DNA of 64,000 nucleotides from CAIMUX01 sp964473865 (GTDB lineage: Bacteria > Eisenbacteria > RBG-16-71-46 > CAIMUX01), in the NCBI GenBank assembly GCA_964473865.1, contig CAYYQN010000025.1, positions 1-64,000 on the forward strand, in the 5' to 3' direction. This document shows, one piece after another, positions 17,213 through 25,407 of this stretch. A model generated the notes under the pieces. That model was not told the origin of the DNA and ran no database searches. It saw only the letters and a program-made list of their open reading frames with translations. Made by a program: the position numbers and the translations under genes. Within the stretch, counting starts at the first letter, position 1. The number at the start of each line of letters is the position of its first letter.

Positions 17213-17707
17213 ATGAGAACCGAGTGGATCAACCCATTTGTGGAGAGCGTGGTTTCGCTCTGCACCACCATGCTGAGCTGCCATGTGCAACGGGGTCAGC
17301 TGGGGATCGCCAATGCTGAGGCGGTCGCCGGAGGCGACATCACCGGGCTCATCGGTTTGAGCGGACCCGCGCGCGGCATGGTCGCCCTCTCCTTCCCCTC
17401 CGGCACCGCCCACGCCATGGTCAGTCGTCTGCTTTCTCTCAGCGAGGAAGAGACGGCGGATTCCGTGAGCGATGGGGTCGCCGAGCTCGTGAACATTGTG
17501 GCCGGAAGCGCCAAGGCGAGGTTTTCGAAGGGCGAGGCGGCGGACGTCATCAGTCTCGGACTCCCGACGGTCATCCACGGAGGCGGTGAACTGGTGAAGA
17601 GTCCGCGCAAGTCGACCTGGCTCGACGTACCGTTCTCCAGCGACTTGGGGCCATTCAGTCTCCGCGTCACCTTCGAGGCGGAGCCAAGCAAGGGGGGCAG
17701 CCAATGA
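17213..17707 (+). CDS. cheX: CheX-like CheY-P phosphatase
   Basis: Protein of 164 residues of the CheC/CheX/FliY family, which removes phosphate from CheY-type response regulators. The helix DGVAELVNIVAGSAKARF carries the E-x-x-N phosphatase signature (ELVN). Other family traits are GDITGLIGLSGPARGMVALSFP (beta hairpin), ISLGLPTVIHGG and the closing strand FSLRVTFEAEP. ATG 17213 is preceded by GAGAAAGG, and the longer upstream opening runs into the inverted-repeat element. Its last codon and stop overlap the start of the CheY gene (ATGA), so the pair is translationally coupled. No CheA kinase or receptor is nearby. Confidence 0.85.
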   Translation: MRTEWINPFVESVVSLCTTMLSCHVQRGQLGIANAEAVAGGDITGLIGLSGPARGMVALSFPSGTAHAMVSRLLSLSEEETADSVSDGVAELVNIVAGSAKARFSKGEAADVISLGLPTVIHGGGELVKSPRKSTWLDVPFSSDLGPFSLRVTFEAEPSKGGSQ

Positions 17708-18069
17708 GGGCGCTCGTGGTCGACGATTCGGCGGTCATGCGGAAGGTGATGGTGGGAGCGCTGGCGAGAGCCGGGATCGAAGACGTCGCCCAGGCTGCCG
17801 ACGGGCAGGAGGCGGTGGACGCCTGCAACGCCGGCGAATTCAACCTGGTGCTGCTGGACTGGAACATGCCGAACATGCTGGGCATCGACGCTCTGAAGGC
17901 GATACGGGCCGCCGGCAAGACCGTGCCGGTGATCATGGTGACGACCGAAGCCGAGAAGACCCGCGTCGTCGAGGCGCTCAAGGCCGGGGCGAACAACTAC
18001 GTGATCAAGCCGTTCGAGCCCGCCGCGATCGTGACCAAGATCCAGGAAACGCTGGCCAAGGCGGCCTGA
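17704..18069 (+). CDS. cheY: CheY-like single-domain response regulator
   Basis: Receiver domain alone, 121 residues. Conserved residues are visible: acidic pocket VVDDSAVMRK (D8-D9 region), phospho-acceptor Asp52 in LLDWNMP, Thr in MVTTEAE, and Lys in VIKPFEP. No output domain follows, so it acts by protein binding, for example on a motor or another regulator. Overlap with the CheX-like phosphatase gene indicates a dedicated make-and-erase pair. The ribosome site would lie inside the end of cheX (AAGGGGGG at ~17690). A 277-bp stretch separates it from proS; only the proS promoter is visible there. Confidence 0.92.
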   Translation: MRALVVDDSAVMRKVMVGALARAGIEDVAQAADGQEAVDACNAGEFNLVLLDWNMPNMLGIDALKAIRAAGKTVPVIMVTTEAEKTRVVEALKAGANNYVIKPFEPAAIVTKIQETLAKAA

Positions 18070-18271
18070 GGAGCGGACCGGGCCCACAGACCACGCTCAA
18101 CCTGCTCGTCGCTTCCCCGGCGGACAGACCTGCCGGGCGGAGCGACGCCTCGGTTTCCGGCGGGGTCCCGACCGAAGCGGACTCCCACGCCGTGCGATCT
18201 GAGGTTACTGGCCGGCTCGAGGCGCCGGCGCGGTCTCTGCGCGGAAGGGGACTCCCACGTGGTGCGAGCGC

Positions 18272-18301
18272 TTGAGGCCGGGATCCCGTCCGTGCTATCG
18301 T
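18272..18301 (+). promoter_or_regulatory. Possible sigma-70 promoter of proS
   Basis: TTGAGG, 18-bp spacer, TATCGT; the expected start is ~40 nt before ATG 18347. Reasonable but not perfect consensus. Confidence 0.4.
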
Positions 18302-18346
18302 CAACGCGATTTTGTCAAACGAACGGCTCGGAAAGGCGGTACCCGG

Positions 18347-19795
18347 ATGAACACGGATTCGATCACCCCCCGCAGCAAGGACTTCTCCCAGTGGTATCTG
18401 GACGTCATCCAGGCGGCCGAGTTGGCCGAACACTCCCCGGTGCGCGGCTGCATGGTGATCCGTCCGGGGGGCTACGCCATCTGGGAGCGGATCCAGCAGG
18501 AGCTGGACCGCCGCATCAAGGCGACCGGACACCAGAACGCCTACTTCCCGCTGTTCATTCCCGAATCGTTCCTGAAGCGGGAGGCCCAGCACGTGGAGGG
18601 GTTCTCGCCCGAGCTGGCGGTCGTCACCATCGGCGGAGGCAAGGCGCTGGAGGAGCCTCTGGTGGTGCGGCCCACCTCCGAGACGATCATCTATGCGATG
18701 TACGCGAAATGGGTCAACTCCTACCGCGACCTCCCGGTGCTCATCAATCAGTGGGCGAACGTGGTCCGTTGGGAGATGCGGACCCGGCTCTTCCTGCGCA
18801 CCACCGAGTTCCTGTGGCAGGAAGGCCACACCGCGCATGCCACCGAGAGCGACGCCGAGGAGGAGACGCTGCGGATGCTCGACGTCTATCGGGACTTCGC
18901 CGAGAACGAGATGGCGCTGCCGGTTCTCTGCGGCCGCAAGACCGATGCCGAGAAGTTCGCGGGGGCGCTGCGAACGTACTCGATCGAGGCCATGATGCAG
19001 GACGGAAAGGCCCTCCAGGCCGGCACCTCGCACAACCTCGGCCAGAACTTCTCCGTCCCCTTCAACGTGCGGTATCAGGATGAGCAGGGGCAGATGCAGT
19101 ACTGCTGGATGACCTCCTGGGGTGTCTCCACGCGGCTTGTCGGCGCGCTCATCATGGCCCATTCCGACGACCATGGTCTCGTGGTGCCGCCCCGGCTGGC
19201 GCCGCTGGGGGCCGTGATCGTGCCGATCTGGGCCAGCGACGCGGAGAAGGCGCTCACGCTGGAGGCCGCGGATCGGGTCAAGCGCTCGCTCGCGGGAATC
19301 TCCGCCGTGAAGATCGACGACCGCGATCAGATGCGTCCCGGCTGGAAGTTCTCCGAGTGGGAGGCGCGGGGCGTGCCCGTCCGCATCGAGGTCGGACCCA
19401 AAGACGTCGCGAAGGAACAGGCGGTGCTGGTCCGCCGCGACAATCGGAAGAAGGAGTTCATCCCGGCGACCGCGGTGCCGGAACGGCTGCCTCTTCTGCA
19501 CGCGGAGATGCAGCACGATCTCTACCAGAAAGCCCTGGAGTTCCGCGACACCCACATCCGGGTCATCGACGACTACGGCGAGTTCAAGGAGTACATGAAG
19601 TCCGGGGAGGGGTTCGCGCTCTCCCACTGGTGCGGCGACGGCGCGGTCGAGGCTCAGGTCAAGGACGAGACCAAAGCCACCATCCGCAACATCTCCCTGG
19701 ATCGGCTCGGCGAGTCCAGGCCGGACGACGCCGGGCGCTGCATCGTGACGGGACGGCCGTCGCCGTACCGGGTCCTGTGGGGGATCGCCTACTGA
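18347..19795 (+). CDS. proS: Prolyl-tRNA synthetase, short ProS type 3
   Basis: Class II aminoacyl-tRNA synthetase of 482 residues that charges tRNA-Pro. Its length and lack of the ~180-residue editing insertion place it in the archaeal/eukaryotic-like type 3 group. Visible motifs: motif 1 region RGCMVIRPGGYAIWERIQQELDR, GHQNAYFPLFIPESFL, motif 2 VVRWEMRTRLFLRTTEFLWQEGH, motif 3 TSWGVSTRLVGALIMAHSDDHGLVVPP with the class II Arg, then the anticodon-binding domain (VEVGPKDVAKEQAVLVRRDNRKKEF). It ends in Tyr (WGIAY), as usual for this type, whose C-terminus reaches the active site. ATG 18347 follows GGAAAGGCGG. It converges with the propeller gene, 9 bp apart. Confidence 0.96.
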   Translation: MNTDSITPRSKDFSQWYLDVIQAAELAEHSPVRGCMVIRPGGYAIWERIQQELDRRIKATGHQNAYFPLFIPESFLKREAQHVEGFSPELAVVTIGGGKALEEPLVVRPTSETIIYAMYAKWVNSYRDLPVLINQWANVVRWEMRTRLFLRTTEFLWQEGHTAHATESDAEEETLRMLDVYRDFAENEMALPVLCGRKTDAEKFAGALRTYSIEAMMQDGKALQAGTSHNLGQNFSVPFNVRYQDEQGQMQYCWMTSWGVSTRLVGALIMAHSDDHGLVVPPRLAPLGAVIVPIWASDAEKALTLEAADRVKRSLAGISAVKIDDRDQMRPGWKFSEWEARGVPVRIEVGPKDVAKEQAVLVRRDNRKKEFIPATAVPERLPLLHAEMQHDLYQKALEFRDTHIRVIDDYGEFKEYMKSGEGFALSHWCGDGAVEAQVKDETKATIRNISLDRLGESRPDDAGRCIVTGRPSPYRVLWGIAY

Positions 19796-19804
19796 CGCCG
19801 CCGG

Positions 19805-22024
19805 CTAACGCTCCGGCAACCAGGCTCGATACGAGCCGCGGTTGCCCGCGGCATCCTGGGCCCGGACCACGATCCAGTTCCCGTCCTGCTCGGGGCGCAG
19901 GGGCACGATGCCGCGGAACCCCTCGCGGCGCGCGTCCAGAAGTCCGTCCTCCGGCGTGAGTGGTCGGAAGGCGTCCCCGTCCACCGAGACGTCGATCCGG
20001 CGGAGAGGGGACGCCTCGTCGGAGGCCAACCCGCGGACCTCGATCGTGCGGCCGTCGCCCCGCTCGACGCGAACCTCGCTCAGACGCGGCGCCTCGGTAT
20101 CGACGCGAAACGGCGGGGAGATCCGCGCCTCACGAAGCCCCGCTCCCACCGGGTTGGCCAATTCGTCGGAGACGGTGAGCCGCAGCTCGTAGACTCCGTC
20201 GGGCACGAGGCCCTGGTCGAGCGACCAGGCTCGTTCCGCGAGGTCGCGGGCCAGGACCCGATAGCCGCCCTTCCCCACTTCGCGCATCTCCACCGTGAAG
20301 CGCAGTTCGTCGCCGTCCGGATCCATGGCGTCCCAGGCCAGCGAGCGGATGCGCCGCACCCAGGCGGGCACTTCTTCCGGCATCACCGTCATGGTTCCCA
20401 GGCCCGGAAGCGAGTAGTCGACCTGGACCCCGCCGGGCAGCATCTGCGTGATCGCGGACCGTGTGGGATCGTTGGCGGTGTATCCCGGCTCGTCGGGTGA
20501 GAGCCGCAGGGAGATCACCTGCGGCGGCCGGTTCGAGCCAAGGGCGCTGACTTCCACGCGTCGAACGGTAGGCTTCCCGTCCGCGTCCGGATGCAGTTTC
20601 ATCCGCCACTGCAGGTATCGGCCCGGGGGGCTCGCGATTGTCCCTTCGCCGCCGTCGAGCGCGACCGGGGTCCAGGTGCTCCAGGAATCATCGGGCGGAT
20701 CCGTGAACCCGGTGCGAGTCTCGCACTCCACCCTGCCGCCGCCGGCCTCACCGCTCCAGCGGAGGAGGCCCCAGCGAGCCAGATCGCCCGCGTCAAACGG
20801 CTTGGCGGTGTAGGTCCCTCCGTCGCCCGACGCCGCGCCGAGGCGATACAGCCTGCCGGGGTTGCCGGTGCCGGCCAGCAGCGATGCGCCTTCCGCCCAG
20901 AGGGAGAGCACCTGCTGCTCTTCCGGCCGCCAGAGCAAGGACTGCGCGCCGTCGGGGCCGACGCGGTAGATCGTCGCTTCTCCGGAGGTGGCGGCGTAGA
21001 AGGCTCCGTTCGGAGCCGGCGCGAGCGCGTGAAGCAGGTTCTCCGGACAGATCCAGATACGGCGCACCGAGCCATCCGGCGAGTAGAGGTAGACTGCCGG
21101 CCGGCCTCCCCCGCCGCTACCGCCCGATCCTTTGCTGCCGCGCGAACCGCGGCTCGCGCCCTCGCCGGAAGACGGTTCACTCCCGGAATCGACACCGTCG
21201 CCCCCGGCCCCGCCGGCTCCCGGATTGGCCCCGAAGACGATGCTGCCGTCGGGCATCGGGACCAGCGCCACGATTTCCCGCTCCTCGGCCTCATAGAGCA
21301 CGCGGATTGCGCCCGACTGCGGGTCGATCTTCTCCAGCAGGCCCCGTCCGTCGGTGCCGGCCACGATCGAGCCGTCGGCCGCCCAGGCCAGGCAGCGAAC
21401 CGAGAGATCGGGCGACTCGCAGAGGATCTTTCCCTCCCCGTCCGCTGAGATTCGGTAGAGGCGGCCCCGGTCCCCGGTGCCCGCGAAGACCGTGCCGTCG
21501 GAACGCGCCAGCAGCCCGAAGATGACACCCTCCGGCAGGTCGAAGAGGGTCCGGGGTTCGCCCTGCGCCGGGATCTTCACCACGGTCCCGACCGGGGCCC
21601 CCGCGGCGTACCAGGCGCCGTCCCCGCCCCGGGCCAGCGCGAATACCTCGTTGTCGAAGAGCGTGGCGCGCGTCGACGTGGGACCGTCCTGGCCCGCGCC
21701 GCGGGCGATCACCAGGCCCCCGTCGCCCGTGGCGAGCATGGCGCCTCCGCGACCGTCTCCCAGGAGCGCCCAGATGCTGCGCACGCCGGGTTCGGCCCAC
21801 GGCTCCACCTCGGGTCCGGGCTCAAGGATTCCCTCCCGGCCCAGAGCGATTCCGTTCGCCTCTCCCTGGCGGAACTCATCCCAGGAGGCGTCGGAGAAGG
21901 TCCGCGTGCGGGCCGCCTCTGCGGCCGCGGGAGCCAGGCTCAGGAGCAGGCCCAGCGCCACCGCGCCGCGCGCGATCGATAGCGCATGAGGATTCCGGTG
22001 CGAGGTCCTGGTCCGAGCATTCAT
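19805..22024 (-). CDS. Secreted beta-propeller-like protein, partner of the S55 protease
   Basis: Exported protein of 739 residues with a signal peptide (RGAVALGLLLSLAPAAAEA). Residues ~50-420 carry repeated blade-like motifs (GGAMLATGDGGLVIARG, DGTVFAGTGDRGRLYRI, DGSIVAGTDGRGLLEKI, NGAFYAATSGEATIYRV, ASLLAGTGNPGRLYRLG), interrupted by a Gly/Ser-rich stretch near 300. The C-terminal third is a run of beta-sandwich domains (PPQVISLRLSPDEPGYTANDPT; RFTVEMREVGKGGYRVL; APRLSEVRVERGDGRTIEVRGLASDEASPLRRIDV). No catalytic residues are evident. ATG 22024 overlaps the protease gene's stop (ATGA), so the two are co-translated and probably work together at the envelope. It starts immediately before the signal peptide, which excludes the longer upstream reading. 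Confidence 0.8.
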   Translation of the reverse strand: MNARTRTSHRNPHALSIARGAVALGLLLSLAPAAAEAARTRTFSDASWDEFRQGEANGIALGREGILEPGPEVEPWAEPGVRSIWALLGDGRGGAMLATGDGGLVIARGAGQDGPTSTRATLFDNEVFALARGGDGAWYAAGAPVGTVVKIPAQGEPRTLFDLPEGVIFGLLARSDGTVFAGTGDRGRLYRISADGEGKILCESPDLSVRCLAWAADGSIVAGTDGRGLLEKIDPQSGAIRVLYEAEEREIVALVPMPDGSIVFGANPGAGGAGGDGVDSGSEPSSGEGASRGSRGSKGSGGSGGGGRPAVYLYSPDGSVRRIWICPENLLHALAPAPNGAFYAATSGEATIYRVGPDGAQSLLWRPEEQQVLSLWAEGASLLAGTGNPGRLYRLGAASGDGGTYTAKPFDAGDLARWGLLRWSGEAGGGRVECETRTGFTDPPDDSWSTWTPVALDGGEGTIASPPGRYLQWRMKLHPDADGKPTVRRVEVSALGSNRPPQVISLRLSPDEPGYTANDPTRSAITQMLPGGVQVDYSLPGLGTMTVMPEEVPAWVRRIRSLAWDAMDPDGDELRFTVEMREVGKGGYRVLARDLAERAWSLDQGLVPDGVYELRLTVSDELANPVGAGLREARISPPFRVDTEAPRLSEVRVERGDGRTIEVRGLASDEASPLRRIDVSVDGDAFRPLTPEDGLLDARREGFRGIVPLRPEQDGNWIVVRAQDAAGNRGSYRAWLPER

Positions 22025-24192
22025 CGTGCGATCTCCACCTCGGCCGCTTCGCGACCGGTAATGTCCCAGGGCGTGTCGAGGGTTCTCTCCTCGAGGACCG
22101 TGCCGTTGGCCGGCCGGATCGAGGCCGCGTCGCCGGACTCCCGTCCGGCTGCCAGTAATGAGCCCGGCAGCCCCGGCAGCTCGCGACCACGCACGACCGC
22201 ACCCGTCTCGGCGGACGAGACGCGCAGGAGCAGGCTTCCGGAGGGGGGTAACGTGCTGACCATGCGCAGCAGGTCGTCCAGGTTCTGCGGCGACCACTTG
22301 CCCGGTGCCCGGTCGCGGTCCCACTCCAGCATCGCGCCGACTCCGGCCGCCGTTACCCGAAGTCGCTTTCCCGCCCATCCGGAGGGCACGACGAATTGCG
22401 AAGTGCGGACGACATCCGGGCCGCGCCAGGGGCGGAGCGTGACGGCCACCCGCAGGGTATCGCCGGGCTTGGCGCGACGAGGGTCGCACTGCACCCGCAC
22501 CACCTCGGCGGAGGCGTGGCCAGGCTCTGCCGTGACCTCGACGGAGAGCGAGTCGAGCTTCACGCGCCGAAACGGATTCGTCAGCAGGAGCGAGGCCGGC
22601 AGGACCACGTCCCCTCCCAGGCCGGTGGCCGGGCTGTCGGTGACCACCAGATCGCGCCGGCCCACGGAATGACCGCCGTCGAAGTGGACCTCCACCTGCG
22701 CTCGGGCCGTGGTCTCTCCCTGCAGCCATCCGGCGTGCTGGTAGGAGTTGGAGATCGTCCACGGCAGAAGCATGGGAGTCAGCATCGGATCGCGCACGAC
22801 ACGGTACCGGTACACCTCGGCCTCGCGGCCGGGCAGGCTGATGCGAACCCGTACCGGGATCGTCGGCGGTACCTCGCCCAGGAGGCCGAGCACGCCGCAA
22901 CGCCGGTCCTGCCACACACCCCCGATCGGCCGCGTCGGCGAGCCCATCTTGCTCGAGATCTGCAGACTCGGCATCACGGTATGGATGCGGGCGGCGAACA
23001 TCGGGAACGCCACCGGGCCGCCTTGGATCATCGGATGTCCAAAGGCGTACACGCGCAGGCCGTCTACGGCGGTCACAGTGCCGATTGCCGCCAGGGTGGC
23101 GTCTCCACCGACCAGCTCGAGCGCGATGGCGGAGCCCGGCTCCAGCGGAGCGATGTCGGCGCCGGATCGCTCGCCGTCATCGCCCGCACCGTCCTCTCCG
23201 AGAGCCGGCTGCGCCGACTCGACCGGGAGGAAACCCGCGGCACTGGCGGGGCCGCGCGCGGCCTCCAGGAGCGAGGGCGACCAACCGGAGAAGGACAGCG
23301 GGATCGGAAGCGGGCGCAGTCCGTCCGGTGTGCCCGGCGCCGGCGCGGCCGTCAGAGCGGCGATCGTCGGTTCGGCCGGGAGCGAACGGATCGTCTCCGG
23401 CCTCGTCCCGGCCTGCCGGTCGCCGCGGTGCGTGAATGCCGCCCAGAGGGGTGCGAATTTGTCGGCCTGGGCGTCGGCGCGGGTCGACGCAGACGGATCG
23501 TCGCCGAGCGAACTCGGGTCGCTCGAAACGCGCTCCCCCACAGTTCCGGACGCCCCGGCCGGTCGATCGCCGCCGGTCGCCGCCCCGGCCGGGCCTGACT
23601 CCATCGACTCCACGTCTGCGGCCCCCGGCAGCGGGTATCGATCGAGCTCGATCATCTCCTCGATCGGGGTGATCGCGCCGATCGGGTCCTTCAGGAACGG
23701 ATAGGCGAACGCGATCGCGCCGGCGAGCTTCCCGTCGAAGTAGACCGGGCTGCCGCTCATGCCCGCGATGATTCCGGCGTGCTGCAGGACTTCACCCGTG
23801 CCGCGAAAGAGGATCAGCCCCCCCTTGGGGCGCTGGCCGCGGACGACATCCACCACTTCGACGCCGAACTCCTCGATTCGCCCACCGGAGAAGACCGAGC
23901 GCCCCGTGCCGATCATTCCGGGGTGAACCTGGTCCAGCGGCAGGATGTTCAGCGCCGCGAGCGCGGGTGCCGGCAGGCAGGTGACGGCGCAGAGGACCGC
24001 GCAGAGGACCGCGCAGGCAACCACGCGGGCCTCCGCGTACGCTGCCGCATCCGCGGCTGCGCAGGCAACCGCGCGGGCCTTTGCCCATGCCGCCGCACTG
24101 TCGGCCCCACCGGGGGCCACCCGGGCGGGCCTGCGGGTCGAAGCTCCGGGAGGCCGTGGCGGTGCAGACGAAAGTCTCGGGTCGGCGCTCAT
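22021..24192 (-). CDS. SpoIVB-type (S55) serine protease domain protein, secreted
   Basis: Exported protein of 723 residues. The family signature of peptidase S55 is clear: GMIGTGRSVFSGGRIEEFGVEVVDV, GIIAGMSGSPVYFDGKLAGAIAFAYPF (Ser in GMSGSP near residue 144 is the expected nucleophile), TPIEEMIEL and VDGLRVYAFGHPMIQGGP. A Gly/Ala/Pro-rich insert (~160-270) splits the domain and Ig-like beta domains follow. The N-terminus is odd: a 90-residue lead rich in Ala/Cys/Val with DNA-level repeats (AVACA..., CAVLCAVLCAV) forms the export helix. In sporulating Firmicutes S55 enzymes trigger sigma-K processing; here the neighbour is a propeller protein, so the target is unknown. ATG 24192 follows CAGCAGGG; a weak site. 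Confidence 0.82.
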   Translation of the reverse strand: MSADPRLSSAPPRPPGASTRRPARVAPGGADSAAAWAKARAVACAAADAAAYAEARVVACAVLCAVLCAVTCLPAPALAALNILPLDQVHPGMIGTGRSVFSGGRIEEFGVEVVDVVRGQRPKGGLILFRGTGEVLQHAGIIAGMSGSPVYFDGKLAGAIAFAYPFLKDPIGAITPIEEMIELDRYPLPGAADVESMESGPAGAATGGDRPAGASGTVGERVSSDPSSLGDDPSASTRADAQADKFAPLWAAFTHRGDRQAGTRPETIRSLPAEPTIAALTAAPAPGTPDGLRPLPIPLSFSGWSPSLLEAARGPASAAGFLPVESAQPALGEDGAGDDGERSGADIAPLEPGSAIALELVGGDATLAAIGTVTAVDGLRVYAFGHPMIQGGPVAFPMFAARIHTVMPSLQISSKMGSPTRPIGGVWQDRRCGVLGLLGEVPPTIPVRVRISLPGREAEVYRYRVVRDPMLTPMLLPWTISNSYQHAGWLQGETTARAQVEVHFDGGHSVGRRDLVVTDSPATGLGGDVVLPASLLLTNPFRRVKLDSLSVEVTAEPGHASAEVVRVQCDPRRAKPGDTLRVAVTLRPWRGPDVVRTSQFVVPSGWAGKRLRVTAAGVGAMLEWDRDRAPGKWSPQNLDDLLRMVSTLPPSGSLLLRVSSAETGAVVRGRELPGLPGSLLAAGRESGDAASIRPANGTVLEERTLDTPWDITGREAAEVEIAR

Positions 24193-24307
24193 CCCTGCTG
24201 GTCCTTCCTGCTTGTCGTAGACTGCCGGCGCCGCGCCGGCTTTTCGGTTGCCCGGCGGCGGGCGACTTCCCTTGGGCGGTCTCCCTCGAGCGATCTCTCT
24301 CGGGCCG

Positions 24308-24336
24308 TTGTCCTTCCCTCACCCGAGCCCTAGAAT
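24308..24336 (+). promoter_or_regulatory. Sigma-70-type promoter for the 24388 glycosyltransferase
   Basis: TTGTCC, 17-bp spacer, TAGAAT; the expected start is ~45 nt before ATG 24388. Good -10 and ideal spacing. Confidence 0.55.
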
Positions 24337-24387
24337 GCTTCGCGACCGGGACCGCCCCGGATCCGGGAGAGCATAGCTGAGGGGACC

Positions 24388-25407
24388 ATGCGCGTAAGTG
24401 GTTTTTCCATGGTGCGAAACGCGGTTCTGCTGCACTACCCGGTCGTGGAGTCGATCCGATCGATCCTCCCGCTGTGCGACGAGTTCGTCATCGCCGTCGG
24501 CCGGAGCGAAGACGACACCCTGGCGCGCATTCGGTCCATCGGGGACCCCAGAATCCGGATCGTCGAGACCGAATGGGACCCCGCGCATTTCGTGCACGGC
24601 GCAATCAACGCCGTGCAAACCAACCTCGCCCTCGACCAATGCGTCGGCGATTGGGCGTTCTATCTTCAGGCCGATGAGGTGATTCACGAGGACGACCTCC
24701 CCCGCATTCGGTTGGCGCTGCAGCGATGCCAGGGCCGGCCGCAAGTCGAAGGGTTGCTCTTCCGCTTTCTGCACTTCTGGGGCGACTTCGATCACTACCA
24801 CGGCGCGCGGAACTGGTACCGGCACGAAGTCCGCGTGGTGCGCAATTGCCCCGGGGTCCGGTCCTGGAAGAGCGCTCAGGGCTTCCGCCGAGACGGGCGC
24901 AAACTTCGGGTTGTCGACAGCGGTGCCCGAGTCTTCCACTACGGTTGGGTGCGACCGCCGGAAACTATGAAGCGCAAGCAAATTGCCCTGGACCGTCTGC
25001 ATCATCCCGAGGCCTGGGTGCGGCGCCGGCATCCTCAGCCGGACGTGCCGTTCGACTATGGTTCCCTGGAGCATCTGCGACGCTACCGGTCGAGCCATCC
25101 ATCGGTCATGCGGGACTGGATCGCGGCGAAAACCTGGAGTGCGGCCGACTCCCGGCGCCCCGGCACGCGTCACGAGCATGACCGGACCTCGGTGCGGACG
25201 CTGACCTGGATCGAGGACCACCTGCTGCGGCGTCGCCTCGGGGAGTACCGGAACTACCGATTGATCGATGGCGGTGGCTCGGGGAGTACCGGAACCACCG
25301 CCCAATCGATCGCGTGGCCCACGGGCAGTCGCGCGGTCGGGCCGTTCCGCAAATCGGAATCTAGAAGAGGTAGAACCGGAGCCCGACGCTCACCTGCGGT
25401 CCGCTGA
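24388..25407 (+). CDS. Family 2-like glycosyltransferase with frameshift-extended C-terminus
   Basis: Cytoplasmic GT-A fold enzyme, 339 residues. MRVSGFSMVRNAVLLHYPVVESIRSILPLCDEFVIAVGRSEDDT, RIVETEWD and DWAFYLQADEVIHEDD (D-x-D-like QADE) show the nucleotide-sugar site of GT2-related enzymes; HYHGARNWYRHEVRVVRN and SAQGFRRDGRKLRVVDSGARVFHYGWVRPPETM match a subgroup often near surface-sugar genes. The last ~55 residues are Gly/Ser/Arg-rich and derive from a 41-bp tandem duplication (25237-25318) that shifts the frame; without it the protein would end sooner, in ...LGEYRN. As a result the gene now overlaps the convergent barrel gene by 47 bp. ATG 24388 has GAGGGGACC upstream. Confidence 0.8.
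   Translation: MRVSGFSMVRNAVLLHYPVVESIRSILPLCDEFVIAVGRSEDDTLARIRSIGDPRIRIVETEWDPAHFVHGAINAVQTNLALDQCVGDWAFYLQADEVIHEDDLPRIRLALQRCQGRPQVEGLLFRFLHFWGDFDHYHGARNWYRHEVRVVRNCPGVRSWKSAQGFRRDGRKLRVVDSGARVFHYGWVRPPETMKRKQIALDRLHHPEAWVRRRHPQPDVPFDYGSLEHLRRYRSSHPSVMRDWIAAKTWSAADSRRPGTRHEHDRTSVRTLTWIEDHLLRRRLGEYRNYRLIDGGGSGSTGTTAQSIAWPTGSRAVGPFRKSESRRGRTGARRSPAVR
25237..25318 (+). repeat. 41-bp imperfect tandem duplication inside the glycosyltransferase 3' end
   Basis: CTCGGGGAGTACCGGAAC occurs at 25237 and again at 25278, with similar flanks (ACCG... and ATCGAT.G..GGTGG). The 41-bp period is not a multiple of three, so the second copy is read in another frame. Confidence 0.75.
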
